Source: an uncultured Clostridium sp.
GTDB taxonomy: Bacteria; Bacillota; Clostridia; TANB77; CAG-508
DNA length: 64,000 nucleotides
Assembly (NCBI GenBank): GCA_947648905.1
Contig: CANSPP010000001.1
Span: 268,114-332,113, forward strand
Direction of reading: 5' to 3'
Positions 1-10,016 of this stretch are shown in pieces. Below the pieces are notes generated by a model, which saw only the letters and a list, made by a program, of their open reading frames with translations, was not told the origin of the DNA and searched no databases. Numbering within the stretch: position 1 is the stretch's first letter; each line of letters starts with the position of its first letter. The position numbers were made by a program, and so were the translations under genes.

Positions 1-516
1 GGAATAGAAGAACACGACCAAGAAGGAAGAGTAATAACACTAGAGTTTGACAAATTCTATATGGTAACTATATATACTCCAAACTCAAAGAGAGAGTTAG
101 AGAGACTAGAATATAGACAAATATGGGAAGATGAAGTAAGAAAATACCTACTAAAGTTAAACGAAACAAAACCAGTAATAATGTGTGGAGACCTAAATGT
201 AGCACACAAAGAAATAGACTTAAAAAATCCAAAAACAAATAGAAGAAGTGCGGGCTTCACAGATGAAGAAAGAAACAAGATGACAGAACTACTAGAAGCA
301 GGATTTACAGACACATTTAGATACTTGTATCCAGACAAAGAAGAAATATACAGTTGGTGGTCATATATGAGAAAAGCAAGAGAGAAAAATGTGGGATGGA
401 GAATAGACTATTTCATAACATCAAAAGAAATAGAAAACAAAATACAAGAAGCGAAAATTCACACAGAAATACTAGGAAGTGACCACTGCCCAGTAGAATT
501 AGATATCGAAATATAA
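1..516 (+). CDS. xth: Exodeoxyribonuclease III, C-terminal part (5' truncated by window edge)
   Basis: The reading frame is open from base 1, and the residues before the first internal Met ([20 protein letters not shown]) are typical family sequence, so the gene begins upstream of the window. The visible ~171 residues carry the endonuclease/exonuclease/phosphatase fold motifs: GDLNVAH (catalytic Asn), the R-IDYF strand and the C-terminal SDHCPV with the catalytic His. Members are AP endonucleases and 3'-5' exonucleases that process abasic and damaged 3' ends in base-excision repair, in the cytoplasm. A small hairpin repeat lies directly after the stop codon. Identification is strong. Substrate preference (ExoIII or ExoA type) cannot be told from this half. 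Confidence 0.93.
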   Translation, partial: GIEEHDQEGRVITLEFDKFYMVTIYTPNSKRELERLEYRQIWEDEVRKYLLKLNETKPVIMCGDLNVAHKEIDLKNPKTNRRSAGFTDEERNKMTELLEAGFTDTFRYLYPDKEEIYSWWSYMRKAREKNVGWRIDYFITSKEIENKIQEAKIHTEILGSDHCPVELDIEI

Positions 517-526
517 AAATATATTA

Positions 527-558
527 GGGACAAAAAGGAAACGTCCCCAAATGTCCCA
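527..558. repeat. REP-like hairpin repeat, family A, copy 1
   Basis: Imperfect palindrome with outer arms GGGACA and TGTCCC and an asymmetric interior. Read on the minus strand it is GGGACA-TTTGGGGACGTTTC-CTTTTTGTCCC, matching the copies at 2329, 30143, 42428 and 50414. It lies between the exonuclease stop and the ribosome-binding site of the next gene, whose AAAGGAGGAG starts directly at the repeat end. Confidence 0.8.
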
Positions 559-572
559 AAGGAGGAGAGAAG

Positions 573-1709
573 ATGAAAGAAGTAAGAAACCATTGGAAGA
601 AGTGGGTGTACTGGTTTTTGTTAGGTGCAGCTATTATTGTTCTGTATAAAGCATTAGACAACTTCGGAGATGTGCTAGATAGTGTTAAGAAATTGTTTGG
701 TATTTTGAGTCCATTTTTAGCAGGGATATTTATAGCATATCTATTATATATGCCTTGTAGGAATATTGAAAAAACCTATAAGAACACAAAATCTAAATTT
801 ATTAAGAAAAAGGCAAGGACGCTAAGTATAATTACGGTGTATGTGATTGCAGCACTATTATTGATAATTTTAATAAATGTTATTTTGCCAGTAGTAATAG
901 AAAGTGTTGTAGATTTAATAAACAATATTCAAGGTTATTTCGAGACAGCAATTAATAAATATAACGAACTTCCAGAAAATTCAATATTAAAGGGAGATAT
1001 AGTAAAAGAAGCTATTTCTAACATTCAAAACATTGATGTAAAGCAGTATTTTAAACTAGATAAAATTTTGGAATATGTTATGGGGGCCGTAAGCGCGGTA
1101 ACAAGTATATTTAATGTGTTTGTTGCGGTAATTGTATCAATTTATATTTTAGTGGAAAGAACACAGATAATAGAATTTTTAAAGAAATGCGCAAATGCGA
1201 TGTTTGAAGATAAAACTTATAAAAACATAGACAAATATTTTAATCATTCAAATGAGATATTTTTCAAATTTATAGCAAGCCAATTCTTAGATGCAGTTGT
1301 AGTGGGAGTCTTGGTAACAATTGCTATGAGTATAATGAATATCAAATTTGCACCATTACTAGGGTTTATGATAGGTCTATTTAATATGATACCATACTTT
1401 GGAGCAATAATCGCAATTGCAATTGCAGCGATAATTACTTTGATTACAGGTGGAATTTCACAAACTATTTGGATGTTGATTGTTGTGATTATATTACAAC
1501 AAATTGATGCCAATATTATAAATCCTAAAATTGTTGGTAAATCATTGAAAATAAGCCCATTACTTGTAATTTTTGCAGTAACTGTTGGTGGAGCGTATTT
1601 TGGAGTGTTAGGAATGTTCTTAGCAGTTCCTGTAATGGCAGTTGTGAAAATTTTAATTGAAGATTATATAGAAATGAAATTGGCAAATAAAAAATTGCAT
1701 AAAATATAA
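573..1709 (+). CDS. AI-2E family transporter (permease-like membrane protein)
   Basis: A 378-residue polytopic membrane protein of the AI-2E transporter family (PF01594). A hydrophobic pair near residues 15-60 is followed by helices at about 85-110, a soluble stretch rich in Asn and Lys, and a C-terminal bundle with the family motif region GLFNMIPYFGAIIAI and the loop INPKIVGKSLKISPLLVIFA. Some members export autoinducer-2 and others are Na+/H+ antiporters or unknown permeases, so the substrate is not predictable. The start is fixed by AAAGGAGGAG eight bases upstream of ATG. A symmetrical hairpin follows the stop and separates it from the convergent gene. Confidence 0.9.
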   Translation: MKEVRNHWKKWVYWFLLGAAIIVLYKALDNFGDVLDSVKKLFGILSPFLAGIFIAYLLYMPCRNIEKTYKNTKSKFIKKKARTLSIITVYVIAALLLIILINVILPVVIESVVDLINNIQGYFETAINKYNELPENSILKGDIVKEAISNIQNIDVKQYFKLDKILEYVMGAVSAVTSIFNVFVAVIVSIYILVERTQIIEFLKKCANAMFEDKTYKNIDKYFNHSNEIFFKFIASQFLDAVVVGVLVTIAMSIMNIKFAPLLGFMIGLFNMIPYFGAIIAIAIAAIITLITGGISQTIWMLIVVIILQQIDANIINPKIVGKSLKISPLLVIFAVTVGGAYFGVLGMFLAVPVMAVVKILIEDYIEMKLANKKLHKI

Positions 1710-1718
1710 ATACAAACT

Positions 1719-1751
1719 AAAAAATCAACTCTTAATTGAGTTGATTTTTTT
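1719..1751. terminator. Bidirectional intrinsic terminator
   Basis: Perfect stem AAAAATCAACTC / GAGTTGATTTTT with a short loop, flanked by A-run and T-run, between two convergent genes. It can serve both strands. Confidence 0.85.
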
Positions 1752-1764
1752 CGTTATAAAATAA

Positions 1765-2253
1765 TTATCCATTAAGTAAATACTGAACTCCACCATTAGC
1801 AAAAGCCATAATAAGACCGGCAACAATAACACCAGCAATAATAGGTGGAACAGCCTTTTTAGGTGGTATCTCTAAAAAGTTAGCAATCAAAGAACCAACC
1901 CAAGCACCTGTTGTAGGGATAGGAATTGCAACAAACAAAAATAATGCTAAAGCAGTATAAGTTTGAAGCCTTTCATTCTCTGCAATTTTTTTAGTAGCCT
2001 TTTCAGAAGCCCAATCAATAATAATTTTGAAAGGTTTGAATTTTCCGAAAAAATTAAATAAAGGCTTGATATATTTTACTATAAAATAAACTGGTATGAT
2101 ATTTCCTATTAATCCGCAAATAAATGCTGGAAGTACAGGTAAGTCAAATAAATATTGAGAAATGACAACAGAATATCTTAGTTCTATAATTGGAAAGGCT
2201 CCTAAAAGTCCTGTAAGTATGTATTTTAGTACAATTGGTATTCCTGATAACAT
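1765..2253 (-). CDS. Small multidrug-export-type membrane protein (COG2426 family)
   Basis: A 162-residue membrane protein resembling the putative small multidrug export family (PF06695). The sequence GAFPIIELRYSVVISQ near the N-terminus, the central loop VAIPIPTTGAWVGSLIANF and the tail with IAGVIVAGLIMA fit it. Function in the family is poorly established and the export role comes from family naming. An in-frame ATG 81 bases further upstream exists, but the start is placed at 2253 because GGAGG sits nine bases before it and the extra residues look non-coding. Transcribed convergently with the AI-2E-type gene. Confidence 0.8.
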   Translation of the reverse strand: MLSGIPIVLKYILTGLLGAFPIIELRYSVVISQYLFDLPVLPAFICGLIGNIIPVYFIVKYIKPLFNFFGKFKPFKIIIDWASEKATKKIAENERLQTYTALALFLFVAIPIPTTGAWVGSLIANFLEIPPKKAVPPIIAGVIVAGLIMAFANGGVQYLLNG

Positions 2254-2328
2254 AGTTTTTTTCCTCCAAAATTTAAAATCTTTTTGTATTGTACTACAAA
2301 AGTTGAAATTCGTCAATGAAACATTTTT

Positions 2329-2360
2329 GGACAAAAAAAGAAACGTCCCAAAATGTCCCC
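2329..2360. repeat. REP-like hairpin repeat, family A, copy 2
   Basis: Contains the reverse of GGGACGTTTC with flanking GGACA/TGTCC arms. It lies just upstream of the rpoB promoter and after the 5' end of the minus-strand gene. Confidence 0.75.
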
Positions 2361-2367
2361 AAAACCA

Positions 2368-2396
2368 TTGACTTTCTTAAGAAAATGTGATATTAT
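2368..2396 (+). promoter_or_regulatory. Probable sigma-A promoter of rpoB
   Basis: TTGACT (2368-2373), 17-base spacer, TATTAT (2391-2396). Transcription would begin near 2403, leaving a leader of about 190 bases before rpoB. Confidence 0.75.
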
Positions 2397-2402
2397 ATTG
2401 TA

Positions 2403-2586
2403 TGTTTAAATCAAAATTTTAAAAATCAAAAGTTATCAATTAAAAAAAGAGGAATCAAATGCAAGGAGGGACTAAGCGAAACCGGCTTGTAAGAGCAGAC
2501 AAGGCGGATAGTTTAGACAAGCAAATTGTGGTTTGAGAAGGACTTTTTTTAAAAGTATAAATTTTTTCTGCTTAATATTTTATAGG
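2403..2586 (+). promoter_or_regulatory. Structured leader of rpoB with mutually exclusive stems
   Basis: Within this non-coding leader, CCGGCTTGT (2482-2490) can pair with ACAAGGCGG (2499-2507) around an 8-base loop with one G-G mismatch. The same GCTTGT (2485-2490) can instead pair with ACAAGC (2517-2522), supported by AAACC (2479-2483) with GGTTT (2530-2534). A T-run follows at 2544-2550. Two exclusive folds before a T-run suggest attenuation-type control, possibly by ribosomal protein or polymerase level. That is inference; I do not recognise a named leader family. The 343-base gap between the flanking genes otherwise holds only the repeat and promoter above. Confidence 0.5.
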
Positions 2587-2596
2587 AGTGATTTTT

Positions 2597-5500
2597 TTGA
2601 AAATTAAAGAAGTTAAGTACGAGAAAGCATCTCGTAAAGATTTCGCAAAAGTCGGCGACTACATTGAAATGCCAAACCTAATCAAAGTTCAAAAAGATTC
2701 ATATGACTGGTTTATAGAAGAGGGTCTAGGAGAAGTGTTAAAAGATATTTCCCCAATTGAAGATTACTCTGGAAACCTTGTGCTTGAATTTTTTGATTAC
2801 TACATGGAAGAGAAGACAAAATACACAGTAGAAGAAGCAAAAGAGAGAGACGCAACATACTCAACAAGATTACACGTAAAAGTAAGATTAATCAACAGAG
2901 AAACTGGAGAAATCAAAGAGCAAGAAATTTATTTGGGTGATTTCCCACTAATGACAGATAGTGGAACATTCGTAATAAATGGAGCTGAGAGGGTTGTAGT
3001 AAGCCAATTAGTACGTTCACCAGGATGTTACTATGGACAAGAATTCGACACAAAAACAGGTAAAAGAACATACAACTCAACAGTAATGCCACTACGTGGA
3101 GCTTGGTTAGAATATGAAACAGATGGAAACGACATATTCTGGGTAAGAGTAGATAGAACAAGAAAAGTTCCAGTAACAACTCTATTAAGAGCAATTGGTT
3201 TAACAACTGATTCACAAATATTAGACTTATTTGGTGAAGAAGAAATGTTAAAAGCAACAATCAACAAAGATACAATAAAAGACCAAGATGAAGCTTTAAT
3301 AGAAATCTACAAAAAATTAAGACCAGGAGAACTACCAACAGTAGACGCAGCAAGAAATCTATTTAATGGATTATTCTTTGACAACAAGAGATATGACTTA
3401 GCAAAAGTTGGAAGATATAAATTCAACCAAAAACTAGCGCTAGCAACAAGAATTAAAGATAAAGTATCTGCAAAAGATATCATAGATTCAGAAACAGGAG
3501 AAGTGTTAGTACAAGCAGGAGAAATAATATCAGAAGAAGTTGCAGAACAAATACAAAATTCTGGAATAAATGTTGTTGATATAACTGTAGGTGAAAAAAC
3601 AGTAAGAATAATAGGAAACAGCACAGTAAATATCCACAAAGTATTACCAAATGTTGACTTAAGCAAATTACATATAAAAGAATTAGTAAATTACAATGTG
3701 TTAAAAAATATTGTTGACAACACAGACGAAAAAGATTTAGTAAAAGCTTTACAAGAAAGAATGAACGAATTAGTACCAAAATGCATAACAACAGAAGATA
3801 TGTTAGCATCAGTAAACTACTTACTAAACTTATCACATGGACTAGGTGGACCAGATGATATAGACCACTTAGCAAACCGTAGAATTCGTTGTGTTGGGGA
3901 ATTACTACAAAATCAATTCAGAATTGGTTTAACAAGATTAGAAAGAGTTGTTCGTGAAAGAATGACAATTCAAGACTTAGACGTAGTAACACCACAAACA
4001 TTAATAAACACAAAACCAATAACATCAGCAATTCGTGAATTCTTTGGAAGCTCACAATTATCACAATTTATGGACCAAACTAACCCACTATCAGAATTAA
4101 CACATAAAAGAAGAATATCAGCTTTAGGACCTGGTGGATTAACAAGAGAAAGAGCTGGTTTCGAAGTACGTGACGTTCACTATACTCACTACGGAAGACT
4201 ATGTCCAATAGAATCACCAGAAGGACCAAACATCGGTCTAATTTCAGCACTATCATCATTTGCAAGTATCAACGAATATGGATTTATTGAAACACCATAC
4301 AGAAAAGTAGACCCAGAAACACATGCATTAACAGATATCGTAGAATATATGAGTGCAGATGTAGAAGATAATTACATAATCGCTCAAGCAGCTGAGCCAG
4401 TTGATGAAGAAGGAAAATTCGTACACCCAAGAGTAAGGGTAAGATTTAAAAACGAAGTTATAGAAGTTGAAAGAGAAAAAGTTCAATATGTAGACGTTTC
4501 TCCAAAACAATTAGTATCAATAGCAGCAGCGATGATACCATTCTTAGAGCACGACGACGCAAAGAGAGCGCTAATGGGTGCAAACATGCAACGTCAAGCA
4601 GTGCCACTAATGATTACAGAAAGTCCAATAGTTGGAACAGGAATTGAATATAGAGCAGCAAAAGACTCTGGAATATTAATCCTTGCAGAAGATGATGGAG
4701 TAATCGAAAAAGTAACAGGAAGCGCTATTACAGTAAAATATAAAAACGGAAAAACAGTAGTACATAAACTACGTAAATTTAAAAGAACAAATGGTGGAAC
4801 ATGTATCAACCAAAAACCAATCGTTAAAAAAGGCGAAAAAGTTAAAAAAGGTGATGCGATAGCAGATGGACCATCAACACAAAATGGAGAAATGGCGTTA
4901 GGTAAAAACGTACTAGTAGCATTCTCAACATGGGAAGGATACAACTACGAGGACGCTATATTACTAAATGAAAGATTAGTAAAAGAAGATGTATTTACAT
5001 CAATACATATCGAAGAATATGACTGCGAATGCCGTGATACAAAACTAGGTGCAGAAGAAATTACAAGAGATATTCCAAACATTGGTGATGACTCTTTAAA
5101 AGACCTAGATGAAAACGGAATAATCAGAATTGGTGCAGAAGTTAGACCAGGAGATATCCTAGTTGGTAAAGTAACACCAAAAGGAGAAACTGAACTAACA
5201 GCAGAAGAAAGATTGTTAAGAGCTATATTCGGAGAAAAAGCTAGAGAAGTAAGAGATACATCATTAAGAGTACCACACGGAGAAGCAGGAACAATAGTTG
5301 ATGTTAAAGTATTCACTAGAGAAAATTCAGACGAATTAGGACCAGGAGTAAACCAAATAATTAGATGTTACATAGCAACAAAAAGAAAAATCTCAGTAGG
5401 AGACAAAATGGCTGGACGTCACGGAAATAAAGGTGTAATTTCAAGAGTATTACCAGAAGAAGATATGCCATTTATGCCAGACGGAACACCAATAGACATC

Positions 5501-6346
5501 TTATTAAATCCACTAGGTGTGCCTTCACGTATGAACTTAGGTCAAGTTTTAGAAGTACACTTAGGAGGAGCAGCAAAAGCACTAGGCTGGAAAATATCAA
5601 CACCAGTATTTGATGGTGCAACAGAAGACGATGTAAAAGAATTACTAGCAAAAGCTGGAATGAGTGAAGACGGAAAAACAATACTATATGACGGAAGAAC
5701 AGGAGAGCAATTTGACAAGCCAATCACAGTAGGTGTTATGTACATGTTAAAACTACACCACTTAGTTGACGACAAAATTCACGCTCGTTCAACTGGACCA
5801 TACTCACTAGTAACACAACAACCACTAGGTGGTAAAGCACAATTCGGTGGACAACGTTTTGGAGAGATGGAAGTTTGGGCACTAGAAGCATATGGAGCAG
5901 CATATACACTACAAGAAATGCTAACAGTAAAATCAGACGACGTAGTAGGACGTGTTAAAACATATGAAGCAATCGTAAAAGGTGAAAACGTACCAGAACC
6001 AGGAGTACCAGAAAGCTTTAAAGTTCTAGTAAAAGAACTTCAATCATTAGGACTAGACGTACGTCTATACTCAGAAGACAACCAAGAATTAGAACTAAAA
6101 GAAAACATAGAAGAAGGAATAGAATACGACCCTAGCCAAGAAACAAAAATATCAGAAGAAATAATAGCAGATGGAGACTTAGACGGATTTGAAGAAGAGA
6201 CAGAAGACGATATGTTACTAGAAGATGAAGCAATGGATGACGGAAGTGACGAACTATTCGAAGACTTAGATGACGAAGGCGACGAAATGATATTTGACAG
6301 CGACTTAGCTGGAGACAATATGGATAATGATCAAGATAATATATAA
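2597..6346 (+). CDS. rpoB: DNA-directed RNA polymerase beta subunit
   Basis: Encodes the beta subunit, which forms one side of the polymerase active-site cleft and the rifampicin pocket. About 1249 residues carry the usual landmarks: the N-terminal lobe motif [16 protein letters not shown], the rifampicin region ([18 protein letters not shown]), the active-site loops ([44 protein letters not shown]) and an unusually acidic tail of ~60 Asp/Glu-rich residues. The start is taken as TTG at 2597 because AGGAG (2584-2588) lies eight bases before it. The in-frame GTG at 2588 would overlap that ribosome-binding site. It is co-transcribed with rpoC 28 bases downstream. No rplJ or rplL gene precedes it, unlike most Firmicutes. 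Confidence 0.98.
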   Translation: MKIKEVKYEKASRKDFAKVGDYIEMPNLIKVQKDSYDWFIEEGLGEVLKDISPIEDYSGNLVLEFFDYYMEEKTKYTVEEAKERDATYSTRLHVKVRLINRETGEIKEQEIYLGDFPLMTDSGTFVINGAERVVVSQLVRSPGCYYGQEFDTKTGKRTYNSTVMPLRGAWLEYETDGNDIFWVRVDRTRKVPVTTLLRAIGLTTDSQILDLFGEEEMLKATINKDTIKDQDEALIEIYKKLRPGELPTVDAARNLFNGLFFDNKRYDLAKVGRYKFNQKLALATRIKDKVSAKDIIDSETGEVLVQAGEIISEEVAEQIQNSGINVVDITVGEKTVRIIGNSTVNIHKVLPNVDLSKLHIKELVNYNVLKNIVDNTDEKDLVKALQERMNELVPKCITTEDMLASVNYLLNLSHGLGGPDDIDHLANRRIRCVGELLQNQFRIGLTRLERVVRERMTIQDLDVVTPQTLINTKPITSAIREFFGSSQLSQFMDQTNPLSELTHKRRISALGPGGLTRERAGFEVRDVHYTHYGRLCPIESPEGPNIGLISALSSFASINEYGFIETPYRKVDPETHALTDIVEYMSADVEDNYIIAQAAEPVDEEGKFVHPRVRVRFKNEVIEVEREKVQYVDVSPKQLVSIAAAMIPFLEHDDAKRALMGANMQRQAVPLMITESPIVGTGIEYRAAKDSGILILAEDDGVIEKVTGSAITVKYKNGKTVVHKLRKFKRTNGGTCINQKPIVKKGEKVKKGDAIADGPSTQNGEMALGKNVLVAFSTWEGYNYEDAILLNERLVKEDVFTSIHIEEYDCECRDTKLGAEEITRDIPNIGDDSLKDLDENGIIRIGAEVRPGDILVGKVTPKGETELTAEERLLRAIFGEKAREVRDTSLRVPHGEAGTIVDVKVFTRENSDELGPGVNQIIRCYIATKRKISVGDKMAGRHGNKGVISRVLPEEDMPFMPDGTPIDILLNPLGVPSRMNLGQVLEVHLGGAAKALGWKISTPVFDGATEDDVKELLAKAGMSEDGKTILYDGRTGEQFDKPITVGVMYMLKLHHLVDDKIHARSTGPYSLVTQQPLGGKAQFGGQRFGEMEVWALEAYGAAYTLQEMLTVKSDDVVGRVKTYEAIVKGENVPEPGVPESFKVLVKELQSLGLDVRLYSEDNQELELKENIEEGIEYDPSQETKISEEIIADGDLDGFEEETEDDMLLEDEAMDDGSDELFEDLDDEGDEMIFDSDLAGDNMDNDQDNI

Positions 6347-6374
6347 AAAAAAACCAAATGAAAGGTGGAAAATC

Positions 6375-9300
6375 GTGGACGAATTAGATGTTTTTAACAA
6401 ATTAAAAATTGGTGTAGCATCAGATGAAAAAATAAGAGAATGGTCAAAAGGTGAAGTAAAAAAACCAGAGACTATCAACTACAGAACATTAAAACCAGAA
6501 AAAGATGGACTATTCTGTGAAAGAATATTTGGACCAACAAAAGACTGGGAATGTCACTGTGGAAAATATAAAAGAGTAAGATATAAAGGAATAGTATGTG
6601 ATAGATGTGGTGTAGAAGTTACAAAATCAAAAGTAAGACGTGAAAGAATGGGACACATTGAACTTGCAGCTCCAGTAGCACACATCTGGTATTTCAAAGG
6701 AATACCAAGCAGAATAGCATTAATACTAGATATATCACCAAGAAACTTAGAAAGAATAATATACTTTGCATCATATGTAGTAATAGATAAAGGAACATCA
6801 GGACTAGAAAAATGCCAAGTATTAAATGAAAAAGAATACCATGAAGCAGAAGAAAAATATGGTAAAGGTTCTTTCAAAGCAAGAATGGGAGCAGAAGCAA
6901 TAAGAGAATTGCTAGAAAAGGTAGATTTAGAAAAACTATCAGAAGAAATCAAAAAAGAATTAGAACAAGCTAGTGAACAAAAAAGAGTAAAACTAGTAAA
7001 AAGACTAGATACAGTAGAATCATTCAGAATATCAGGAAACAAACCTGAATGGATGGTAATGAATGTTGTACCTGTAATACCACCAGAACTAAGACCAATG
7101 GTACAATTAGATGGTGGAAGATTTGCAACATCAGACTTAAACGACTTATATAGAAGAGTAATAAACAGAAATAACAGATTAAAAAGATTATTAGAATTAG
7201 GAGCACCAGAAATAATTGTAAGAAACGAAAAAAGAATGTTACAAGAATCAGTAGATGCCCTAATAGACAATGGAAGACGTGGAAGAGCCGTAACAGGAGC
7301 TGGAAACAGACCATTAAAATCTTTATCAGACTTATTAAAGGGAAAACAAGGTAGATTCCGTCAAAACTTACTAGGAAAACGTGTTGACTATTCTGGACGT
7401 TCTGTTATCGTAGTAGGACCAGAACTACAAATATATCAATGTGGACTACCAAAAGAAATGGCTGTAGAATTATTCAAACCATTTGTAATGAGAGAATTAG
7501 TAGGTAGAGGAATAGCACAAAATATTAAAAATGCAAAAAGAATGGTAGAAAGACTAAGACCAGAAGTATGGGAAATATTAGAAGATGTTATAAAAGACCA
7601 TCCTGTAATGTTAAACCGTGCTCCAACACTACACAGACTAGGAATTCAATCTTTTGAACCAGTACTAGTAGAAGGAAGAGCAATAAAACTTCACCCATTA
7701 GTATGTGAAGCCTTCAATGCCGACTTCGACGGTGACCAAATGGCGGTACACTTACCACTATCACCAGAGGCACAAGCAGAATCAAGATATTTAATGTTAT
7801 CAACAAACAACTTGCTAAAACCACAAGATGGTAAACCAGTTGCAGTACCAAGACTAGATATGATTTTAGGAAGTTACTATCTAACAATGGTATTAGACGG
7901 AGAAAAAGGTGAAGGAACATACTTTAAAGACCCAGAAGAAGCAATAATGGCTTTTGAAAATCACGAAGTAGGAATTCACGCAAAAATCTTTGTTAGAATA
8001 ACAAAGGAAATAGACGGAGAACTAAAAACTCAAAAAATAGAAACAAGTGTTGGAAGAATAATATTCAACCAAGGAATACCACAAGACTTAGGATTTATCG
8101 ACAGAAACGAAGATCCGTTCCAATACGAAATAAGTTTCCCAGTTATGAAAAAATCAATGGGACAAATAATTGAAAGAGTAATAAGCAAACATGGATTAAC
8201 AGAGTCAGCAGAAGTAATAGACTATATCAAAGCTCTAGGATTTAAATATTCTACATTAGCTGGAATTACATTCTCAATGGACGACGTTAAAGTGCCAGCA
8301 GCTAAAAAAGATTTATTAAAAGAAGCTGATGACCAAGTTGAAACAATCAGAAAACAATATGCAAGAGGTTTAATTACAAACGAAGAAAGATATAACGCAG
8401 TAATCAATGTATGGGAAGCAACAACTAAAAAAGTAAGTAATGCAATGGAAGAAAACTTTGATGAGTTAAACCCAATATATATGATGGTTAAATCTGGAGC
8501 CCGTGGTAATATGAACCAATTAAGACAAATTGCAGGTATCCGTGGACTTATGGCAAGTACAACAGGTAAAGCGGTAGAAATACCAATCAAATCATCATTT
8601 GCAGAAGGACTAGACGCCCTAGAATACTTCATATCTGCCCATGGTGCACGTAAAGGACTTTCAGATACAGCGTTAAGAACAGCTGACTCTGGATACCTAA
8701 CAAGAAGATTAGTTGACGTATCACAAGATATCATAGTTAGAGAACACGACTGTGGAACAGAAGAAGGAATTATTATATATGACATCAAAGATGGTCAACA
8801 AATAATAGAAAAAATGCAAGAAAGACTAATAGGAAGATATACAGTACATGATGTAATGCATCCAGAGACAAACGAACTAATAGTAGCTACAAACACAATG
8901 ATAAACGAAGAAATAGCAGAAAAAATAGTATCTGCAGGAATAGAAAAACTAGAAGTACGTTCAGTACTAGGATGTCACTCTAAACATGGAGTATGTCAAA
9001 AATGTTATGGAATGGGTCTAGCAAGAAGAGACCTAGTATCAATAGGAGAATCAGTAGGTATTATAGCAGCACAATCAATAGGTGAACCAGGAACACAGCT
9101 AACAATGAGAACTATCCACTCTGGTGGTGTAGCAGGTGTAGCTGATATTACACAAGGTTTACCAAGGGTTGAAGAATTATTTGAAGCTAGAAAACCAAAG
9201 GGATTAGCAATAATTTCTGAAATAGACGGAAAAGTAAAAATAAAAGAAACAAAGAAGAAAAAAGAAGTAATAGTTACAGGAAAAGATGACTCAAGAACAT

Positions 9301-9896
9301 ATACAATACCATTTGGTTCAAAAATGAAAGTAAAAGACGGAGACATGGTAGAAGCAGCTCAGGCCCTAATAGAAGGATCAATAAACCCAGCCGAAATCTT
9401 AGAAATCAAAGGACCAGAAGGAGTATACGAATACTTAATCTCAGAAGTACAAAAAGTATACAGAAACCAAGGTGTTGATATCAACGACAAACACATCGAA
9501 GTAATAGGAAGACAAATGCTTAAAAAAGTAAGAGTCGAAGACAACGCAGACACAGATATGTTCCCAGGCTCACTAATAGATATGTACGAATTTGCAGACA
9601 AAAACAAAGAAGCAGTAGAAGCAGGAAAACGTCCAGCAACAGGAAAACGTGTACTATTAGGAATAACAAAAGCATCACTTGCAACAGACAGCTTCTTATC
9701 AGCAGCATCATTCCAAGAAACAACTAGAGTACTAACAGAAGCAGCAGTAAAAGGAAAAGTAGACGACTTAGTAGGACTAAAAGAGAACGTAATAATTGGT
9801 AAACTAATACCAGCAGGAACTGGAATGAAAAAATACCAAGACATACACATCAGCACAGAACAAGAACTTGAAGAAACAACAGACATAACAGAATAG
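6375..9896 (+). CDS. rpoC: DNA-directed RNA polymerase beta' subunit
   Basis: Beta' subunit with the catalytic magnesium site. About 1173 residues. The N-terminal zinc site is formed by Cys60, Cys62, Cys75 and Cys78 (ECHC...CDRC). The active-site loop NADFDGDQ is near residue 450, and a second Cys cluster (CGTEEG, later [13 protein letters not shown]) sits in the C-terminal third. The frame remains open upstream into rpoB, but the start is GTG at 6375 because AAAGGTGG lies seven bases before it and [17 protein letters not shown] is the typical N-terminus. It forms an operon with rpoB and ends at a strong hairpin terminator. Confidence 0.98.
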   Translation: MDELDVFNKLKIGVASDEKIREWSKGEVKKPETINYRTLKPEKDGLFCERIFGPTKDWECHCGKYKRVRYKGIVCDRCGVEVTKSKVRRERMGHIELAAPVAHIWYFKGIPSRIALILDISPRNLERIIYFASYVVIDKGTSGLEKCQVLNEKEYHEAEEKYGKGSFKARMGAEAIRELLEKVDLEKLSEEIKKELEQASEQKRVKLVKRLDTVESFRISGNKPEWMVMNVVPVIPPELRPMVQLDGGRFATSDLNDLYRRVINRNNRLKRLLELGAPEIIVRNEKRMLQESVDALIDNGRRGRAVTGAGNRPLKSLSDLLKGKQGRFRQNLLGKRVDYSGRSVIVVGPELQIYQCGLPKEMAVELFKPFVMRELVGRGIAQNIKNAKRMVERLRPEVWEILEDVIKDHPVMLNRAPTLHRLGIQSFEPVLVEGRAIKLHPLVCEAFNADFDGDQMAVHLPLSPEAQAESRYLMLSTNNLLKPQDGKPVAVPRLDMILGSYYLTMVLDGEKGEGTYFKDPEEAIMAFENHEVGIHAKIFVRITKEIDGELKTQKIETSVGRIIFNQGIPQDLGFIDRNEDPFQYEISFPVMKKSMGQIIERVISKHGLTESAEVIDYIKALGFKYSTLAGITFSMDDVKVPAAKKDLLKEADDQVETIRKQYARGLITNEERYNAVINVWEATTKKVSNAMEENFDELNPIYMMVKSGARGNMNQLRQIAGIRGLMASTTGKAVEIPIKSSFAEGLDALEYFISAHGARKGLSDTALRTADSGYLTRRLVDVSQDIIVREHDCGTEEGIIIYDIKDGQQIIEKMQERLIGRYTVHDVMHPETNELIVATNTMINEEIAEKIVSAGIEKLEVRSVLGCHSKHGVCQKCYGMGLARRDLVSIGESVGIIAAQSIGEPGTQLTMRTIHSGGVAGVADITQGLPRVEELFEARKPKGLAIISEIDGKVKIKETKKKKEVIVTGKDDSRTYTIPFGSKMKVKDGDMVEAAQALIEGSINPAEILEIKGPEGVYEYLISEVQKVYRNQGVDINDKHIEVIGRQMLKKVRVEDNADTDMFPGSLIDMYEFADKNKEAVEAGKRPATGKRVLLGITKASLATDSFLSAASFQETTRVLTEAAVKGKVDDLVGLKENVIIGKLIPAGTGMKKYQDIHISTEQELEETTDITE

Positions 9897-9914
9897 AAAT
9901 GTCCCATATTTAAT

Positions 9915-9956
9915 GAAAATCAGCCAAATGCTTAATAAAGCAATAGGCTGATTTTT
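9915..9956 (+). terminator. Intrinsic terminator of rpoBC
   Basis: Stem GAAAATCAGCC / GGCTGATTTTT with a ~20-base loop followed by T-rich sequence, 18 bases after the rpoC stop. Confidence 0.85.
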
Positions 9957-9957
9957 C

Positions 9958-9986
9958 TTGACAAATGGAGCAAATGCTAGTAAAAT
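9958..9986 (+). promoter_or_regulatory. Probable sigma-A promoter of gdpP
   Basis: TTGACA (9958-9963), 17-base spacer, TAAAAT (9981-9986). The -35 overlaps the tail of the rpoC terminator. Confidence 0.75.
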
Positions 9987-10016
9987 ATAATAGAGAAAGT
10001 ATAAGGGAGAAAATGT

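Noticed and set aside
2588..2596. GTG at 2588 as the rpoB start
   Set aside because: It overlaps the AGGAG ribosome-binding site. The TTG at 2597 has correct spacing.
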